Shown: positions 1 through 9,390, counted from the first letter of the stretch. The stretch: 64,000 bases of DNA from Xanthocytophaga agilis (GCF_030068605.1 NZ_JASJOU010000006.1:349127-413126), one strand, 5' to 3'. Notes: generated by a model not told the origin, from the letters alone. A program made the numbers and translations.

Positions 1-190
1 TTGATCAGAAGTCTGATATTTCTGAGGTGTGATCAATATTCAGATAATTTGGAAAAATGACTGGAGTTCCATTCAAACAGAAATTTGAACTAAACTCCAG
101 TCAAATAAAAAAATGAACACTATTCGAATATTTCCTGGATGTAACCTGTATTCAGTTCAAAACAGGAAGTGATCGGAATTCTAGTCAAAA
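1..190. repeat. Degenerate palindromic repeats downstream of bioB
   Basis: This non-coding stretch carries three imperfect copies of an 18-base palindrome, at 2-19, 59-76 and 170-187. They resemble the perfect palindrome TGATCGGAATTCCGATCA at 30610-30627. The copy at 59-76 differs mainly by transitions, and an inverted partner (aactccagtca) lies near 94-104. No coding region is visible between here and the bioB terminator. The role is unknown; it could be a REP-like dispersed family or remnants of one. Confidence 0.45.
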
Positions 191-277
191 GCGATCTTGA
201 TCAGTTGGGAGTTGGATAATGACAGACCTGATCTATTTTTATAAATTGTGGCACATCGTGGAAGGTTATAAAGAGAA

Positions 278-307
278 AAGCCTTTTTGTTTCCAAACAAA
301 AAGGCTT
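278..307 (-). terminator. Rho-independent terminator of bioB
   Basis: A perfect 14-bp inverted repeat (278-291 and 294-307) with a 2-base loop lies 27 bases beyond the bioB stop codon. On the minus strand it is followed by a T-rich run. Confidence 0.85.
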
Positions 308-333
308 CTCATACTTAGCTATAAACGTATTTA

Positions 334-1308
334 TTAACAAGCTGCTACTGATTCTTCTTTGAATGACTTACGAGGTTTCAGATTTAATGTCTGGAACAAC
401 ATTTTATCCGCATCTACTTCCGGATTTGGAGTTGTCAGCAGTTTATCTCCGGCAAAGATAGAGTTGGCCCCTGCCAGGAAACAAAGTGCCTGCTCTTCTG
501 TATTCATACGTACACGGCCTGCTGATAAACGAACCATTGCCCGTGGCATTATAATACGTGCAGTAGCAATCATCCGTACCATTTCCCAAACAGAAACGCG
601 CTCCTGGTCTTCCAGTGGAGTACCTTCTACAGGAACCAATGCATTTACAGGAACAGACTCAGGATGTTCGGGAAGGGTTGACAATACATGTAACATACCT
701 ATACGGTCGTTTTCTGTCTCTCCTAATCCAATAATACCACCAGCACATACAGAAATACCTGATTTACGCACATGTTCAATAGTTTCCAGACGATCATCGT
801 AATTACGGGTAGTGATGATTTCGTTATAAAACTCCTCACTCGTATCCAGGTTATGGTTATAGGCATATAAACCTGCATCTTTCAGTTTTATTGCCTGTTC
901 ATGTGTCAGCATACCTAATGTACAGCATACTTCCATACCCATCTGGTTGACACCTTTGACCATATCCAGTACTTTGTCAAAGTCTTTGTTGTCACGTACT
1001 TCCCGCCAAGCAGCTCCCATACAAAAACGAGTACTACCATTGTCTTTGGCTCGCTGGGCTGTTTCCAGCACTTCCTCTACCTCTAGCAATCTATGCACTT
1101 TTACATTGGTCTGATAGCGTGCTGCTTGTGGACAATAGGCACAGTCTTCCGGACAACCACCTGTTTTCACTGAAAGCAAAGTACAAACTTGCACTTCTTG
1201 TGGGTCGTGGTGCTGACGATGTACAGTGCCTGCACGATAAATCAAATCTAATATAGGGGAGTTGAAAATTTCAGCGATTTCTTCGCGGGTCCAGTCGTTA
1301 CGAATCAT
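334..1308 (-). CDS. bioB: Biotin synthase
   Basis: Radical SAM enzyme that inserts sulfur into dethiobiotin, the last step of biotin synthesis, in the cytoplasm. The 324-residue protein has the usual family length. The radical SAM cluster motif CxxxCxxC is at Cys52, Cys56 and Cys59 ([10 protein letters not shown]). Further Cys residues of the family are visible in [17 protein letters not shown] and [12 protein letters not shown], and the RLSAGR arginine motif of the second FeS site is near residue 262. It is monocistronic here: no other bio gene is adjacent, and it has its own terminator at 278-307. A -7 box (TAATTTTG, minus strand, 1404-1411) gives a leader of roughly 90 bases. Confidence 0.97.
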   Translation of the reverse strand: MIRNDWTREEIAEIFNSPILDLIYRAGTVHRQHHDPQEVQVCTLLSVKTGGCPEDCAYCPQAARYQTNVKVHRLLEVEEVLETAQRAKDNGSTRFCMGAAWREVRDNKDFDKVLDMVKGVNQMGMEVCCTLGMLTHEQAIKLKDAGLYAYNHNLDTSEEFYNEIITTRNYDDRLETIEHVRKSGISVCAGGIIGLGETENDRIGMLHVLSTLPEHPESVPVNALVPVEGTPLEDQERVSVWEMVRMIATARIIMPRAMVRLSAGRVRMNTEEQALCFLAGANSIFAGDKLLTTPNPEVDADKMLFQTLNLKPRKSFKEESVAAC

Positions 1309-1403
1309 AATTAATTAAGTTCTGGGTTCTTGGTTTGAAGTTTAACGTTGGCAAGTCATCCCTTATTCAGAAAGAACGCAAGACGTATATTCTCTTAACG
1401 AGG

Positions 1404-1411
1404 CAAAATTA
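1404..1411 (-). promoter_or_regulatory. Putative -7 box of the bioB promoter
   Basis: On the minus strand the sequence reads TAATTTTG, matching the Bacteroidetes primary-sigma -7 consensus TAnnTTTG. No clean TTTG lies at the expected -33 distance, only a T-rich run. Confidence 0.4.
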
Positions 1412-1563
1412 CGATAAAAGTACAACAAAAAATCTACCCTTGACAAGGTTTCTGTGTTTTGGATGGAAACGACAGAATCGCAAATAGAGTTTCCTACAAG
1501 TTATTGATGATTAAATATACTTTCTGATAGGTCTATACCTTAGGATGGGAAGCCAACAGACTA

Positions 1564-1726
1564 AGAGGTTGTCTAAACTTATTTTTAAAGGCTGAAAAGT
1601 CATCTTTTAGGCTGCACCTTTGCCTGTTTTTCGGCCCATAGTCTCTGACTATGCCCCTCAAAATAGTCTTGGTTCGCTCTAAAATCTGCTCTTTTCGCCT
1701 CTTTAAAAATAAGTTAGACAACCTCT
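1564..1726. mobile_element. MITE-like element with 26-27 bp terminal inverted repeats
   Basis: A 163-bp segment is bounded by nearly perfect inverted repeats: the left arm 1564-1590 starts AGAGGTTGTCTAAAC, and the right arm 1701-1726 is its reverse complement with one base missing. The interior has a short hairpin (catagt...actatg) and a 62-codon open frame on the minus strand that runs through both arms and resembles no protein I recognise. The structure fits a non-autonomous transposable element or an IS remnant. No clear target-site duplication is seen (flanks cta and ata). A two-copy check is not possible because no second copy lies in this window. Confidence 0.6.
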
Positions 1727-2253
1727 ATATAAACAATTAAAGTCAATATCTCATACTTATACAATTCTTGTCTACTTTCTAAGAAAAGCTGTGAGAGTCT
1801 GATTTATACATTTTCTAAAAATAAATAACCTTACATATTTCGAGTAGCAGATAGCTATAGTTTAATTAAAATAAATGCAATTTCTGTTCTATTCTGTTGA
1901 AAACTATCTGTGCTTGTTAATGAGATGATTTTGGTCTGTAATTGTTTTAGTCCACTTTTTAATCATGGAAAAAGTATATTTATTTTTTATGTTCTCACGG
2001 GCGATAACTGGAAGATAGTTCATTCTTTTTGTTAACCAAGAAGAATAATTTGCCTCAGGAAGAAAAAATATGCATTTTGCCTGAATAAAAAGCGCATATC
2101 TGCATCAAATCTTACGTGAGGTATATATCTTATTATTTTCATATCTGCTTTTTTTTAATTACCTCGCTGTAAATCAGTTGAATAAAATAAAATTATTACA
2201 TGCGCGTAACATACACATCATATTGCACGTATTGAGTACGAGTAAGCGAATTT
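1727..2253. other. Non-coding AT-rich gap
   Basis: About 530 bases between the inverted-repeat element and the STAS gene. I see no convincing gene, RNA fold or exact TAnnTTTG box. The promoter of the STAS/kinase pair must lie near its 3' end, but no box can be assigned with confidence. Confidence 0.5.
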
Positions 2254-2598
2254 ATGAGAATTAATAGTTTAGATAAAGAAGACCTGACCATTTTGGTAGT
2301 AGATGGAGAGTTAGACGCGAGTTCTTCCATTTTGCTGGATGAATCAATTGAATCGGTGGTTGCGCAGGGAAAGAAGAAAATACTAATTGACGGACGATCC
2401 TTGAATTATATTTCTTCTGCGGGGTTAGGTGTTTTTATGTCACATGTACAGGAATTTGAAGAAAAAGGAATACAAATGATTCTTTTCGGCCTGAACGAGA
2501 AAGTTCTACGGGTATTTCAGATACTAGGCCTGGACCAGCTCCTTTCCATTACAGCTTCAGAGAACGAAGCCATACAATTGTTAAATGCAAGTTTGTAA
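2254..2598 (+). CDS. STAS-domain anti-sigma factor antagonist (SpoIIAA/RsbV type)
   Basis: A 114-residue single STAS domain, the usual length for a stand-alone antagonist. In partner switching the unphosphorylated STAS protein binds a kinase/anti-sigma protein and is inactivated by Ser/Thr phosphorylation. The conserved loop reads YISSAGLG at residues 52-59; by alignment with the DSSG loop of SpoIIAA, Ser55 is the predicted phosphosite. The next gene (2666) encodes the matching HATPase kinase, so the two are probably co-transcribed. The start is the ATG at 2254. Its output target is unknown, since Bacteroidetes lack a SigB. Confidence 0.9.
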   Translation: MRINSLDKEDLTILVVDGELDASSSILLDESIESVVAQGKKKILIDGRSLNYISSAGLGVFMSHVQEFEEKGIQMILFGLNEKVLRVFQILGLDQLLSITASENEAIQLLNASL

Positions 2599-2665
2599 TA
2601 TTGAATGACAAAATATTTACTAGTTACAAAGTCTGCATAGGATATAAAATCAATATGTAAGTGAG

Positions 2666-3097
2666 ATGAATTACCACTATCAGTTTTCGTGTGACCGGAG
2701 GAATCTGAAATCAGTGCGGGATTTTGTAGCATCTGTACTGCGTGATGAGAATTTTTCTGAAAATGAGATTCCTGCAGTTGTATTGGCTGTAGATGAAATC
2801 TGTGCTAATCTGATTGTTCATTCCCATCAATCAGATCCTAATGATGTGATCGAAATTTGGTTAAAAGTTACTCTTGAAACCGTAATTTGTGAGATTATTG
2901 ATCAGGACAGTATGTTCTATGATTTTTCAGCCCATAAAAATCCCGATATTCACCAGATTGTACGGGAAGGAAAAAATGGAGGAGTTGGATTAATGCTTGT
3001 TAAGTGTCTGGTTGATAAAGTAGAAGTAGAACGTCATGGTACACAAAGTATATGGCGTTTGACTAAAGAGTCTCCACGCCCTGTATTTAATTCATAA
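2666..3097 (+). CDS. RsbW/SpoIIAB-type serine kinase (HATPase anti-sigma-like)
   Basis: A 143-residue GHKL-fold ATPase of the anti-sigma regulatory kinase family. The N box is visible as AVDEICANLIVHS (Glu44, Asn48), the G1 aspartate in IIDQDS near residue 80, and the G2 loop as GKNGGVGLM at 102-110. It lies 67 bases downstream of the STAS gene and is followed by a terminator at 3125-3146, giving a two-gene unit. Known relatives phosphorylate the STAS partner and hold an output protein. The output here cannot be read from sequence. A membrane PP2C phosphatase that could close the circuit is at 57727-59778. Confidence 0.9.
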   Translation: MNYHYQFSCDRRNLKSVRDFVASVLRDENFSENEIPAVVLAVDEICANLIVHSHQSDPNDVIEIWLKVTLETVICEIIDQDSMFYDFSAHKNPDIHQIVREGKNGGVGLMLVKCLVDKVEVERHGTQSIWRLTKESPRPVFNS

Positions 3098-3124
3098 TCA
3101 GGATATACTATTTGTTTTTTGCTG

Positions 3125-3146
3125 ATCCAGAGTTATTGCTCTGGAT
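3125..3146 (+). terminator. Rho-independent terminator of the STAS/kinase pair
   Basis: The 8-bp stem atccagag/ctctggat with a 6-base loop is followed by TTTTATTTTC, 28 bases after the kinase stop codon. Confidence 0.75.
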
Positions 3147-3300
3147 TTTTATTTTCTGGTTTGTATGTGTGATTACCAGATATATGTTTGGTAAATAAAA
3201 AACACAGAAAACTTACAACTATCTCTTTATTTTCTGAGGGACAGACTATTTACTTTAAAAAATCGTTAAAATTGCGTTCTGTTTTTACGAAACTTTACGT

Positions 3301-5613
3301 ATGCGAATTTTTCACCGAATAATGCTTGTGGTGGCCCTGCTTTTGTACTGGGGATGTAAGACCAACAAATCGGCCACTCAAAACACTACTACTAATCCAA
3401 ACGACCCTGTTATCGCCTACCTTGGCCAGTCGCCAGTGTATCGCTCAGAGTTTTTATATGTATATGATAAAAATGGTGGTATTGCAGATACTACCAATCA
3501 GGTAAAAAGCATTGCAGAATACCTGGATCTGTATCTTAACTTCAGGCTAAAGGTACAGGAGGCTGAGAGCATGGGACTGGATACACTGGGTTCGTTTAAA
3601 CAAGAGCTTTCCGGATACCGTGAACAACTGGGAGAGCCTTATCTGGTTGACAGCAGTGTAACCCGTACGCTAATACGGGAAGCTTATGAGCACATGAAAG
3701 AGGAGATCAGAGCTTCACATATTCTTCTTTCTGTTTCTCCTGAAGCGCCTCCTGAAGACACGGCAAAAATATATAACCAGATTCTGGACATCAGGCAAAA
3801 GGCACTCAATGGTCAGGATTTTAATGAACTGGCACGGCAAAACTCCCAAGATCCTTCTGTGCAAACCAATGGAGGTGACCTGGGATACTTTACTGCTTTG
3901 CAGATGGTATATCCTTTTGAGAAAGCTGCCTATCAGACGCCAGTAGGTTCTATTTCACAACCTGTACGTACTAAATTCGGTTATCACCTGCTAAAAATAG
4001 CAGATCGTCGGCCAAGTCGCGGAAAAGTAACCGTGGCACATATTATGGTTCGCATCAATCCGGATGCGCCAGAGGCTGACGCCAAAGCTGCAAAGCAAAA
4101 AATAGACGAGATCTACAGCCGTATCCAAAAAGGCGAAAGCTGGGATAAGCTTTGTGCTGATTTTTCGGAAGATGGCAACTCACGTAACAAAGGTGGTGTA
4201 TTAGCACCATTTAGTACAGGTAGTACACTTCCCGAATTTGAAAATGTTGCCTTTGCACTAAACAACAAAGGTGATATTAGTCAGCCTATACAAACACCTT
4301 ATGGCTGGCATATTCTGAAGTTAATTGAGAAAAAGAACTTAGAAACTTTTACTCAACTGGAACCTACCCTACGCCAGAAGGTAACGAAAGATTCCCGTTC
4401 AGAACTCAATCGTAAACTGCTTTTGGACAGATTGCGTAAAGAAAATAAACTAGTTGAGAATGCAGATGCCCGGAAAATTGCTTTTGCTCAGGCTACAGAC
4501 TCGCTAAAGAGGGCTGTATGGAAATACAACGAGACTGATAAAAACTTGGGTCTGACATTATTTACAATCAAAAGTCAGAAATACACAGTTAAAGAATTTT
4601 TTAACTATGTAAAAGCCAATCAACAACCCCGTGAGAAGCTGACACCAGTTTATCAGATGCAATTGCTTTATACAGAGTTTGTCAATGAGTCTCTTATCAA
4701 ATATGAAAAGCAGCATCTGGAAGAGAAGTATCCTGACTTTAAGTATCTTTTAAAAGAATACCATGATGGAATCTTGTTGTTCCAACGGATGGAATCAGAA
4801 GTATGGTCCAAATCCTTGTCTGATACAACCGGACAAAAGCGATATTATGAAGTCAACAAGGCTAATTATCAATGGAAACAACGGGTAATAGGTACTATTT
4901 ATAATGCAGCAGATAACAGTGTACTTACAGAACTAAAGTCCAAACTGGCAAGCCGGCCTTTCGCTGTTGCTAATCCAAAGTATCCGGCATTATCTTTTGC
5001 AAAAAATGTAACTACATTGACCCCTCAGCAAAAAGAACAACTTGATCAGATTATTCAAACTTTGAATTTGGATAAAGCTCTCATAGTGGAAATTTCCGGA
5101 CATGCAGATAAGAGTGAGAAAGCGGAGACATCAGCAGCCCGTAATCAGGCAGTAAGCACCTATCTGACAGAACACGGCGCAGATATTACACAATTGATTA
5201 TTCGCGACTTTGGCTCTTCTACTCCTGCTTCCCGTACTGATGCCAAACGCAATTCGCGTGTAGCATTTGCAATTGTGAGCAATGATAAGAGTGTCCTGGA
5301 AAGACAGCTGAATGCGAAAAAGCCATTAAGTATAGAAATCACAGAGGGTATTTTCCAAAAAGGAGATAATGTATTTCTGGATCAAGTTGCCTGGAAACCG
5401 GGTACATATACCATAAATAATAATGGTCGTGTTGTATATATAGAGATTGTAAGTGTAGAAGAACCTCGTGCCAAAACATTTGAAGAAGCTCGTGGACAGC
5501 TGATTTCAGATTACCAGAGCTTTCTTGAAAAAGAATGGCTGAACACCCTTCACCAGAAATTCCCTATAAAACTGGTAGATACAGAAATTGAAGCCTTGAA
5601 AAACAGAAAATAG
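3301..5613 (+). CDS. Peptidylprolyl isomerase lipoprotein with two parvulin domains and an OmpA-like domain
   Basis: A periplasmic foldase candidate of 770 residues. The N-terminus is a lipoprotein signal ending LLYWGC (Cys19), so it is probably membrane-anchored. Two PpiC/SurA-type rotamase domains follow at about 134-236 and 242-346, each with the GGDLGYF or GGVLAPF and FGYHLLKI or YGWHILKL blocks. Residues about 570-660 resemble the peptidoglycan-binding OmpA C-terminal domain: ISGHADKSEK, then SAARNQAVSTYLTEHGAD, then KRNSRVAFAI, although the match is diverged. It is transcribed alone. It probably helps fold outer-membrane or secreted proteins. The OmpA-like region might tether it to the cell wall, or might be structural only. 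Confidence 0.85.
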   Translation: MRIFHRIMLVVALLLYWGCKTNKSATQNTTTNPNDPVIAYLGQSPVYRSEFLYVYDKNGGIADTTNQVKSIAEYLDLYLNFRLKVQEAESMGLDTLGSFKQELSGYREQLGEPYLVDSSVTRTLIREAYEHMKEEIRASHILLSVSPEAPPEDTAKIYNQILDIRQKALNGQDFNELARQNSQDPSVQTNGGDLGYFTALQMVYPFEKAAYQTPVGSISQPVRTKFGYHLLKIADRRPSRGKVTVAHIMVRINPDAPEADAKAAKQKIDEIYSRIQKGESWDKLCADFSEDGNSRNKGGVLAPFSTGSTLPEFENVAFALNNKGDISQPIQTPYGWHILKLIEKKNLETFTQLEPTLRQKVTKDSRSELNRKLLLDRLRKENKLVENADARKIAFAQATDSLKRAVWKYNETDKNLGLTLFTIKSQKYTVKEFFNYVKANQQPREKLTPVYQMQLLYTEFVNESLIKYEKQHLEEKYPDFKYLLKEYHDGILLFQRMESEVWSKSLSDTTGQKRYYEVNKANYQWKQRVIGTIYNAADNSVLTELKSKLASRPFAVANPKYPALSFAKNVTTLTPQQKEQLDQIIQTLNLDKALIVEISGHADKSEKAETSAARNQAVSTYLTEHGADITQLIIRDFGSSTPASRTDAKRNSRVAFAIVSNDKSVLERQLNAKKPLSIEITEGIFQKGDNVFLDQVAWKPGTYTINNNGRVVYIEIVSVEEPRAKTFEEARGQLISDYQSFLEKEWLNTLHQKFPIKLVDTEIEALKNRK

Positions 5614-5792
5614 ATATACAGCGGATTGAATAATAAAATGCCTGGATATCAATATACTAAATAAGCTCTCTTTTGTTATATCCAACTTTAGAGAAATAGT
5701 AGCCTTGTTTAGAATGTTGGTCTTCAGGTGTTTTTGTTCTTAGTCCTTGAAATTAGGTTTAAATATTTTTTTATTTATTTTAGTATATATTT

Positions 5793-7388
5793 ATGTTGTT
5801 TTCTGAATCCAGAATGCGAGGGCTTTTGATCTTTGTATTGCTGCTGGGAGTAGGTTTGAGATGTTATTGGTATATTTATGATCGTTCTTTGTGGGGAGAT
5901 GAGATAGCAATTGCAAGTAATTTTCTTAAGTATGATTTGAAATATTTGCTAACTTCAACCTTAGATAATTTACAAGCTGCACCTCCATTATATATAACAC
6001 TTGAAAAGTTAGTAATCAGTATATTTGGAAATAAAGAACTTTCTCTGCGATTAGTTTCCTTCATTTCCAGTATTGCTAGTGTATTTATATTTTTCTTTAT
6101 TTCTGCAAAAATTTTTAATAGAAGAACTACAATAGTATTTGCAAACCTATTATTCAGTATTTCCACCCCACTGATTTATTACTCTGCAGAAGTTAAGCAA
6201 TACCAGACAGAGATGCTGGCCTCGCTTATTATTTTATGGATAGGCATCAAATATCGTTATTTTTTGTCATGGAAAGGCGCCTGCATAATAGGTGTATTAG
6301 GAGGAATACTTCTTTGGCTATCTAACCCTGCCATTTTTGTACTTGCAGGGATAGGATTCTGTATGTTTTTTTGGTTGCTTAAAAAGAAAGATTACTCATC
6401 TTTAGTTGCTTTACTTTGTGTGGGTACTTTTTGGTTGTTTTGCTTTGGCTTATACTACCTTCTTATTATCTCTAAAAATCAAAATGTATCTGTTCTTGTC
6501 TCAATGTGGCAAGATAAGTTTGCTCCACTGCCAATTTATGGTTCTTGGTATCTCAGAAGCCTTATCTATACATTCAATGATCCTTTGGGTTTGTCTATTG
6601 ATTATTCTCTTATTCCTAGCCTTTCTATTCAATGGCGCTACCTGCTGTTATTTGGATATAGTGCTTTTATCTTGTTGATTCTTGGAGGTGTAGTTCTGTT
6701 TAGGACAAACAAGTATATATTAGGGTTACTCGTTTCACCTATATTACTAACTCTCGTTGCATCTTTTCTTAAACAGTATCCGTTTCATGAAAGATTTCTT
6801 GTTTTTTTGGCACCTTTCTTTTATCTGATAATAGCAAAGCCGCTAGATACAAATGAAGGATTTATAAAGAAAAGTTTATCACGCTTTATATCCGTTAAGT
6901 TTGTTAAAGCTATGATGATAATTAGTATACTATATTTACTGGTAAATATTATTGTCAAGTTGATGAATCCTGAGCTATTTGGTAATAGCTATAAGTTTTC
7001 CAACAAAAGAGAAGCTATAGAGCATATCCGAATAAAAAGCAGTCCAACCAGTACTATATATATATCTATTAAGGATAATCAGACATTTACCTATTATTCA
7101 CAATTGGCTAAATATGATAAAAAGGCAGTTACATTTTTTCCACCGGATTTGTTTCGGAATAAACTTGAATTTGAGAGATATTTTTTTGATTTGATAAGTC
7201 AAAGTTCAAATAAACAGGTTTGTTCTTATATTATGTGTGTGAAGAATAAATATACATATAAAGAAAGTATTCAAGAGCAAACTGTTAATGAGAGCATTGC
7301 TCGAGAATTAATGAAATATGGGAAAGTAAGAGAAGTATATAATGGTTTTGATGTTGTAGTTTATGAGTTTACATACTCTAATAAGTAA
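5793..7388 (+). CDS. GT-C fold membrane glycosyltransferase (PMT/ArnT-like)
   Basis: A 531-residue polytopic protein with about ten hydrophobic segments, followed by a soluble C-terminal part from about residue 400. The first periplasmic loop has the acidic motif DRSLWGDE (Asp36, Glu37), the catalytic signature of the GT39/GT83 lineage that uses polyprenyl-phosphate sugars. The acceptor (lipid, protein or polysaccharide) cannot be inferred. The gene is visibly richer in A and T than its neighbours, with many ATA and TTA codons, which hints at transfer or relaxed selection. It is a lone gene between the foldase and a hydrolase. No strong terminator follows, so read-through into the hydrolase is possible. 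Confidence 0.75.
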   Translation: MLFSESRMRGLLIFVLLLGVGLRCYWYIYDRSLWGDEIAIASNFLKYDLKYLLTSTLDNLQAAPPLYITLEKLVISIFGNKELSLRLVSFISSIASVFIFFFISAKIFNRRTTIVFANLLFSISTPLIYYSAEVKQYQTEMLASLIILWIGIKYRYFLSWKGACIIGVLGGILLWLSNPAIFVLAGIGFCMFFWLLKKKDYSSLVALLCVGTFWLFCFGLYYLLIISKNQNVSVLVSMWQDKFAPLPIYGSWYLRSLIYTFNDPLGLSIDYSLIPSLSIQWRYLLLFGYSAFILLILGGVVLFRTNKYILGLLVSPILLTLVASFLKQYPFHERFLVFLAPFFYLIIAKPLDTNEGFIKKSLSRFISVKFVKAMMIISILYLLVNIIVKLMNPELFGNSYKFSNKREAIEHIRIKSSPTSTIYISIKDNQTFTYYSQLAKYDKKAVTFFPPDLFRNKLEFERYFFDLISQSSNKQVCSYIMCVKNKYTYKESIQEQTVNESIARELMKYGKVREVYNGFDVVVYEFTYSNK

Positions 7389-7484
7389 ATTAAATAGGAG
7401 TAATTGTTAATGATTTATGGCTGGATTTAATAGGTCCAGTTTATTATCAGTTTGTGGTAGATTGGATCATTATTTGAGTTATAA

Positions 7485-8279
7485 ATGAAGTTTATACTGG
7501 ATACTATTCTCTTTCTGGGTTGTTTGTATGTGATTGTGTGCATCATCTTATTTTTTCTACAGGAGAAAATTTTATTTTATCCTGAGAAATTGCCTTCTAA
7601 TCATACATACCATTTCTCGACTTCATTTGAAGAGATTGACTTTCATCCTGACTCTGGTACTACAATTAATGCTCTACTATTCAAACATCCCAGGCCCAAG
7701 GGTGTAATTCTATATTTTCATGGCAATGCTGGTTCTCTGCAAAGTTGGGGTGCAGAGGGCGAATACCTAAGCCGGTTTAAATATGATGTACTGATGGTCG
7801 ATTATAGGGAATATGGGAAGAGTCGAGGTGCAGTAAGCGAAGAAAATCTTTATAAGGATGCACAATATGTGTATGACTATCTGAAAAAAAACTATGCAGA
7901 AGAAGATATAATTGTTTTCGGGAGATCGCTGGGTACAGGTATTGCAACATTTGTTGCGTCTCGCAACTCTCCAGGAAAACTGATTCTGGAAACTCCTTAT
8001 TATAGCATGCGAGCAGTTGCGCAGGATCGGTTTCCCTGGCTCCCCATTCGACTATTGTTAAGATATCCCCTTCTGACCTATGCCTTTATTGAAAAGGTAC
8101 GCTGCCCTATCTGTATTTTTCATGGAACTCAGGATGAGGTAATTCCTTATCAATTTGGCTGGCAGTTGAAAAAACTACTAAAAAAAGAGGATCAGTTTAT
8201 TACAGTGAAAGGAGGACATCATAATGATCTAGGACAGTTTTATGAATATGAAAAAGCGCTGACTTTGTTTTTATTATGA
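7485..8279 (+). CDS. Membrane-anchored alpha/beta hydrolase (BEM46/ABHD13-like)
   Basis: A serine hydrolase of 264 residues with one N-terminal membrane helix (about 4-25) ending in the family's LQEKILFYPEKLP segment. The oxyanion block is YFHGNAGS (78-84) and the nucleophile elbow is GRSLG with Ser148. The likely acid is Asp217 in HGTQDEVIP, and the base is in GGHHND (His245 or His246). Family members hydrolyse esters or lipids, but the natural substrate is rarely known. It follows the glycosyltransferase by 96 bases on the same strand and may share its transcript. Confidence 0.85.
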   Translation: MKFILDTILFLGCLYVIVCIILFFLQEKILFYPEKLPSNHTYHFSTSFEEIDFHPDSGTTINALLFKHPRPKGVILYFHGNAGSLQSWGAEGEYLSRFKYDVLMVDYREYGKSRGAVSEENLYKDAQYVYDYLKKNYAEEDIIVFGRSLGTGIATFVASRNSPGKLILETPYYSMRAVAQDRFPWLPIRLLLRYPLLTYAFIEKVRCPICIFHGTQDEVIPYQFGWQLKKLLKKEDQFITVKGGHHNDLGQFYEYEKALTLFLL

Positions 8280-8452
8280 AAATAAAATAGGTATAAATTA
8301 AAATAGGTAAGTGTAACGGAACGGGTTTATAAATCTATCGGTTTTTATCTTTTTTCATATAATTTCTTTTGACTGCTTGCAAAATCAACTAAAAAATCTT
8401 TTTTTCGATGACGTTTTGCAGTGTATACCTAATCACCAAACCACATTGATTT

Positions 8453-9367
8453 ATGTTCCTAAAAAATTACGTACGTGAGACCTCTCTTTTTTTACTTGCT
8501 TTAAGTGGTGTATTTCTTTTGAATTCCTGCGGAGGTGAGAAAAAAGCAGATGAGACTACAGCAGTAGATACTGCAGCAACCATGACAGAAGATACTACAG
8601 CTGTTGAACCTGCTGCTACATCTCCTATTTTGAGTGCACTTCCTAAAACCAGTGATATTCCTGCTACAATCCAATTGACTGGTGCTGATTTCAATCAGTC
8701 TTTGATTAACCCATCCAGTAAAGTTGCAAGTTACACTACTACTAATGACAAAGCTGCATTGAATCTGGGTGCTTATGCGACTGATATCGGCTATTTGAGC
8801 GTATACAAAAAAACACAGGATGTTTTGACTTATCTGAAAGGTGCACAGAAACTTTCTGATCATCTTGGATTAAGCAATGCATTTGGTGAAGCTATGCAGA
8901 AACGTTTTCAGAACAACCTTGCTACAGAAGATTCTCTGGTTAAGATTGTAGATGAGTCTATGCTATATGTTCGCAAATATCTTGCAGACAATCAGCGCGA
9001 TGCTACAGGTGCTCTGGTTGTTACTGGTAGTTTTGTAGAAGGCTTGTACATTTCAACAGGCTTGATTAAGAAATATCCAAAAGATGTTCCTGCAGATGTA
9101 CGTAATGGTGTATTGACTCAATTAATTCTTGATATTATTAAACAGAAACAATCACTGGCAGACTTGATTACAATTCTTAAGAGCGTAAAGCAAGATGAAG
9201 CAGTTGTGGCTTATACTCAGAAGCTAAATGATCTGTATGGACAGTTTGAGGCACTAAAATTCGAAGAGAGCCTGAAAAGTAATGCAGGAAACTTTGCTGT
9301 AACAGATAAAACATTAACAGAGATTACCAAAAAGGTAGAAGCTATCCGTGCTGATATTGTGAAGTAA
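8453..9367 (+). CDS. Conserved Bacteroidetes lipoprotein of unknown function
   Basis: A 304-residue protein with a lipoprotein signal ending FLLNSC (Cys26), then a low-complexity linker rich in Thr, Ala and acidic residues (about 30-60), then a mostly helical domain. No catalytic motif is apparent. The segment LNLGAYATDIGYLSVYKKTQDVL and the helical C-terminus look like an uncharacterised Bacteroidetes family, which I recognise only as a type. The gene ends in a strong terminator at 9391-9422 and stands alone. The start ATG at 8453 fits the signal peptide. Confidence 0.75.
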   Translation: MFLKNYVRETSLFLLALSGVFLLNSCGGEKKADETTAVDTAATMTEDTTAVEPAATSPILSALPKTSDIPATIQLTGADFNQSLINPSSKVASYTTTNDKAALNLGAYATDIGYLSVYKKTQDVLTYLKGAQKLSDHLGLSNAFGEAMQKRFQNNLATEDSLVKIVDESMLYVRKYLADNQRDATGALVVTGSFVEGLYISTGLIKKYPKDVPADVRNGVLTQLILDIIKQKQSLADLITILKSVKQDEAVVAYTQKLNDLYGQFEALKFEESLKSNAGNFAVTDKTLTEITKKVEAIRADIVK

Positions 9368-9390
9368 GCAAAATATATATCTATATAATA

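Noticed and set aside
1533..1721. 62-codon minus-strand frame through the inverted-repeat element
   Set aside because: It runs through both terminal inverted repeats and shows no family resemblance; it is explained by the repeat structure.
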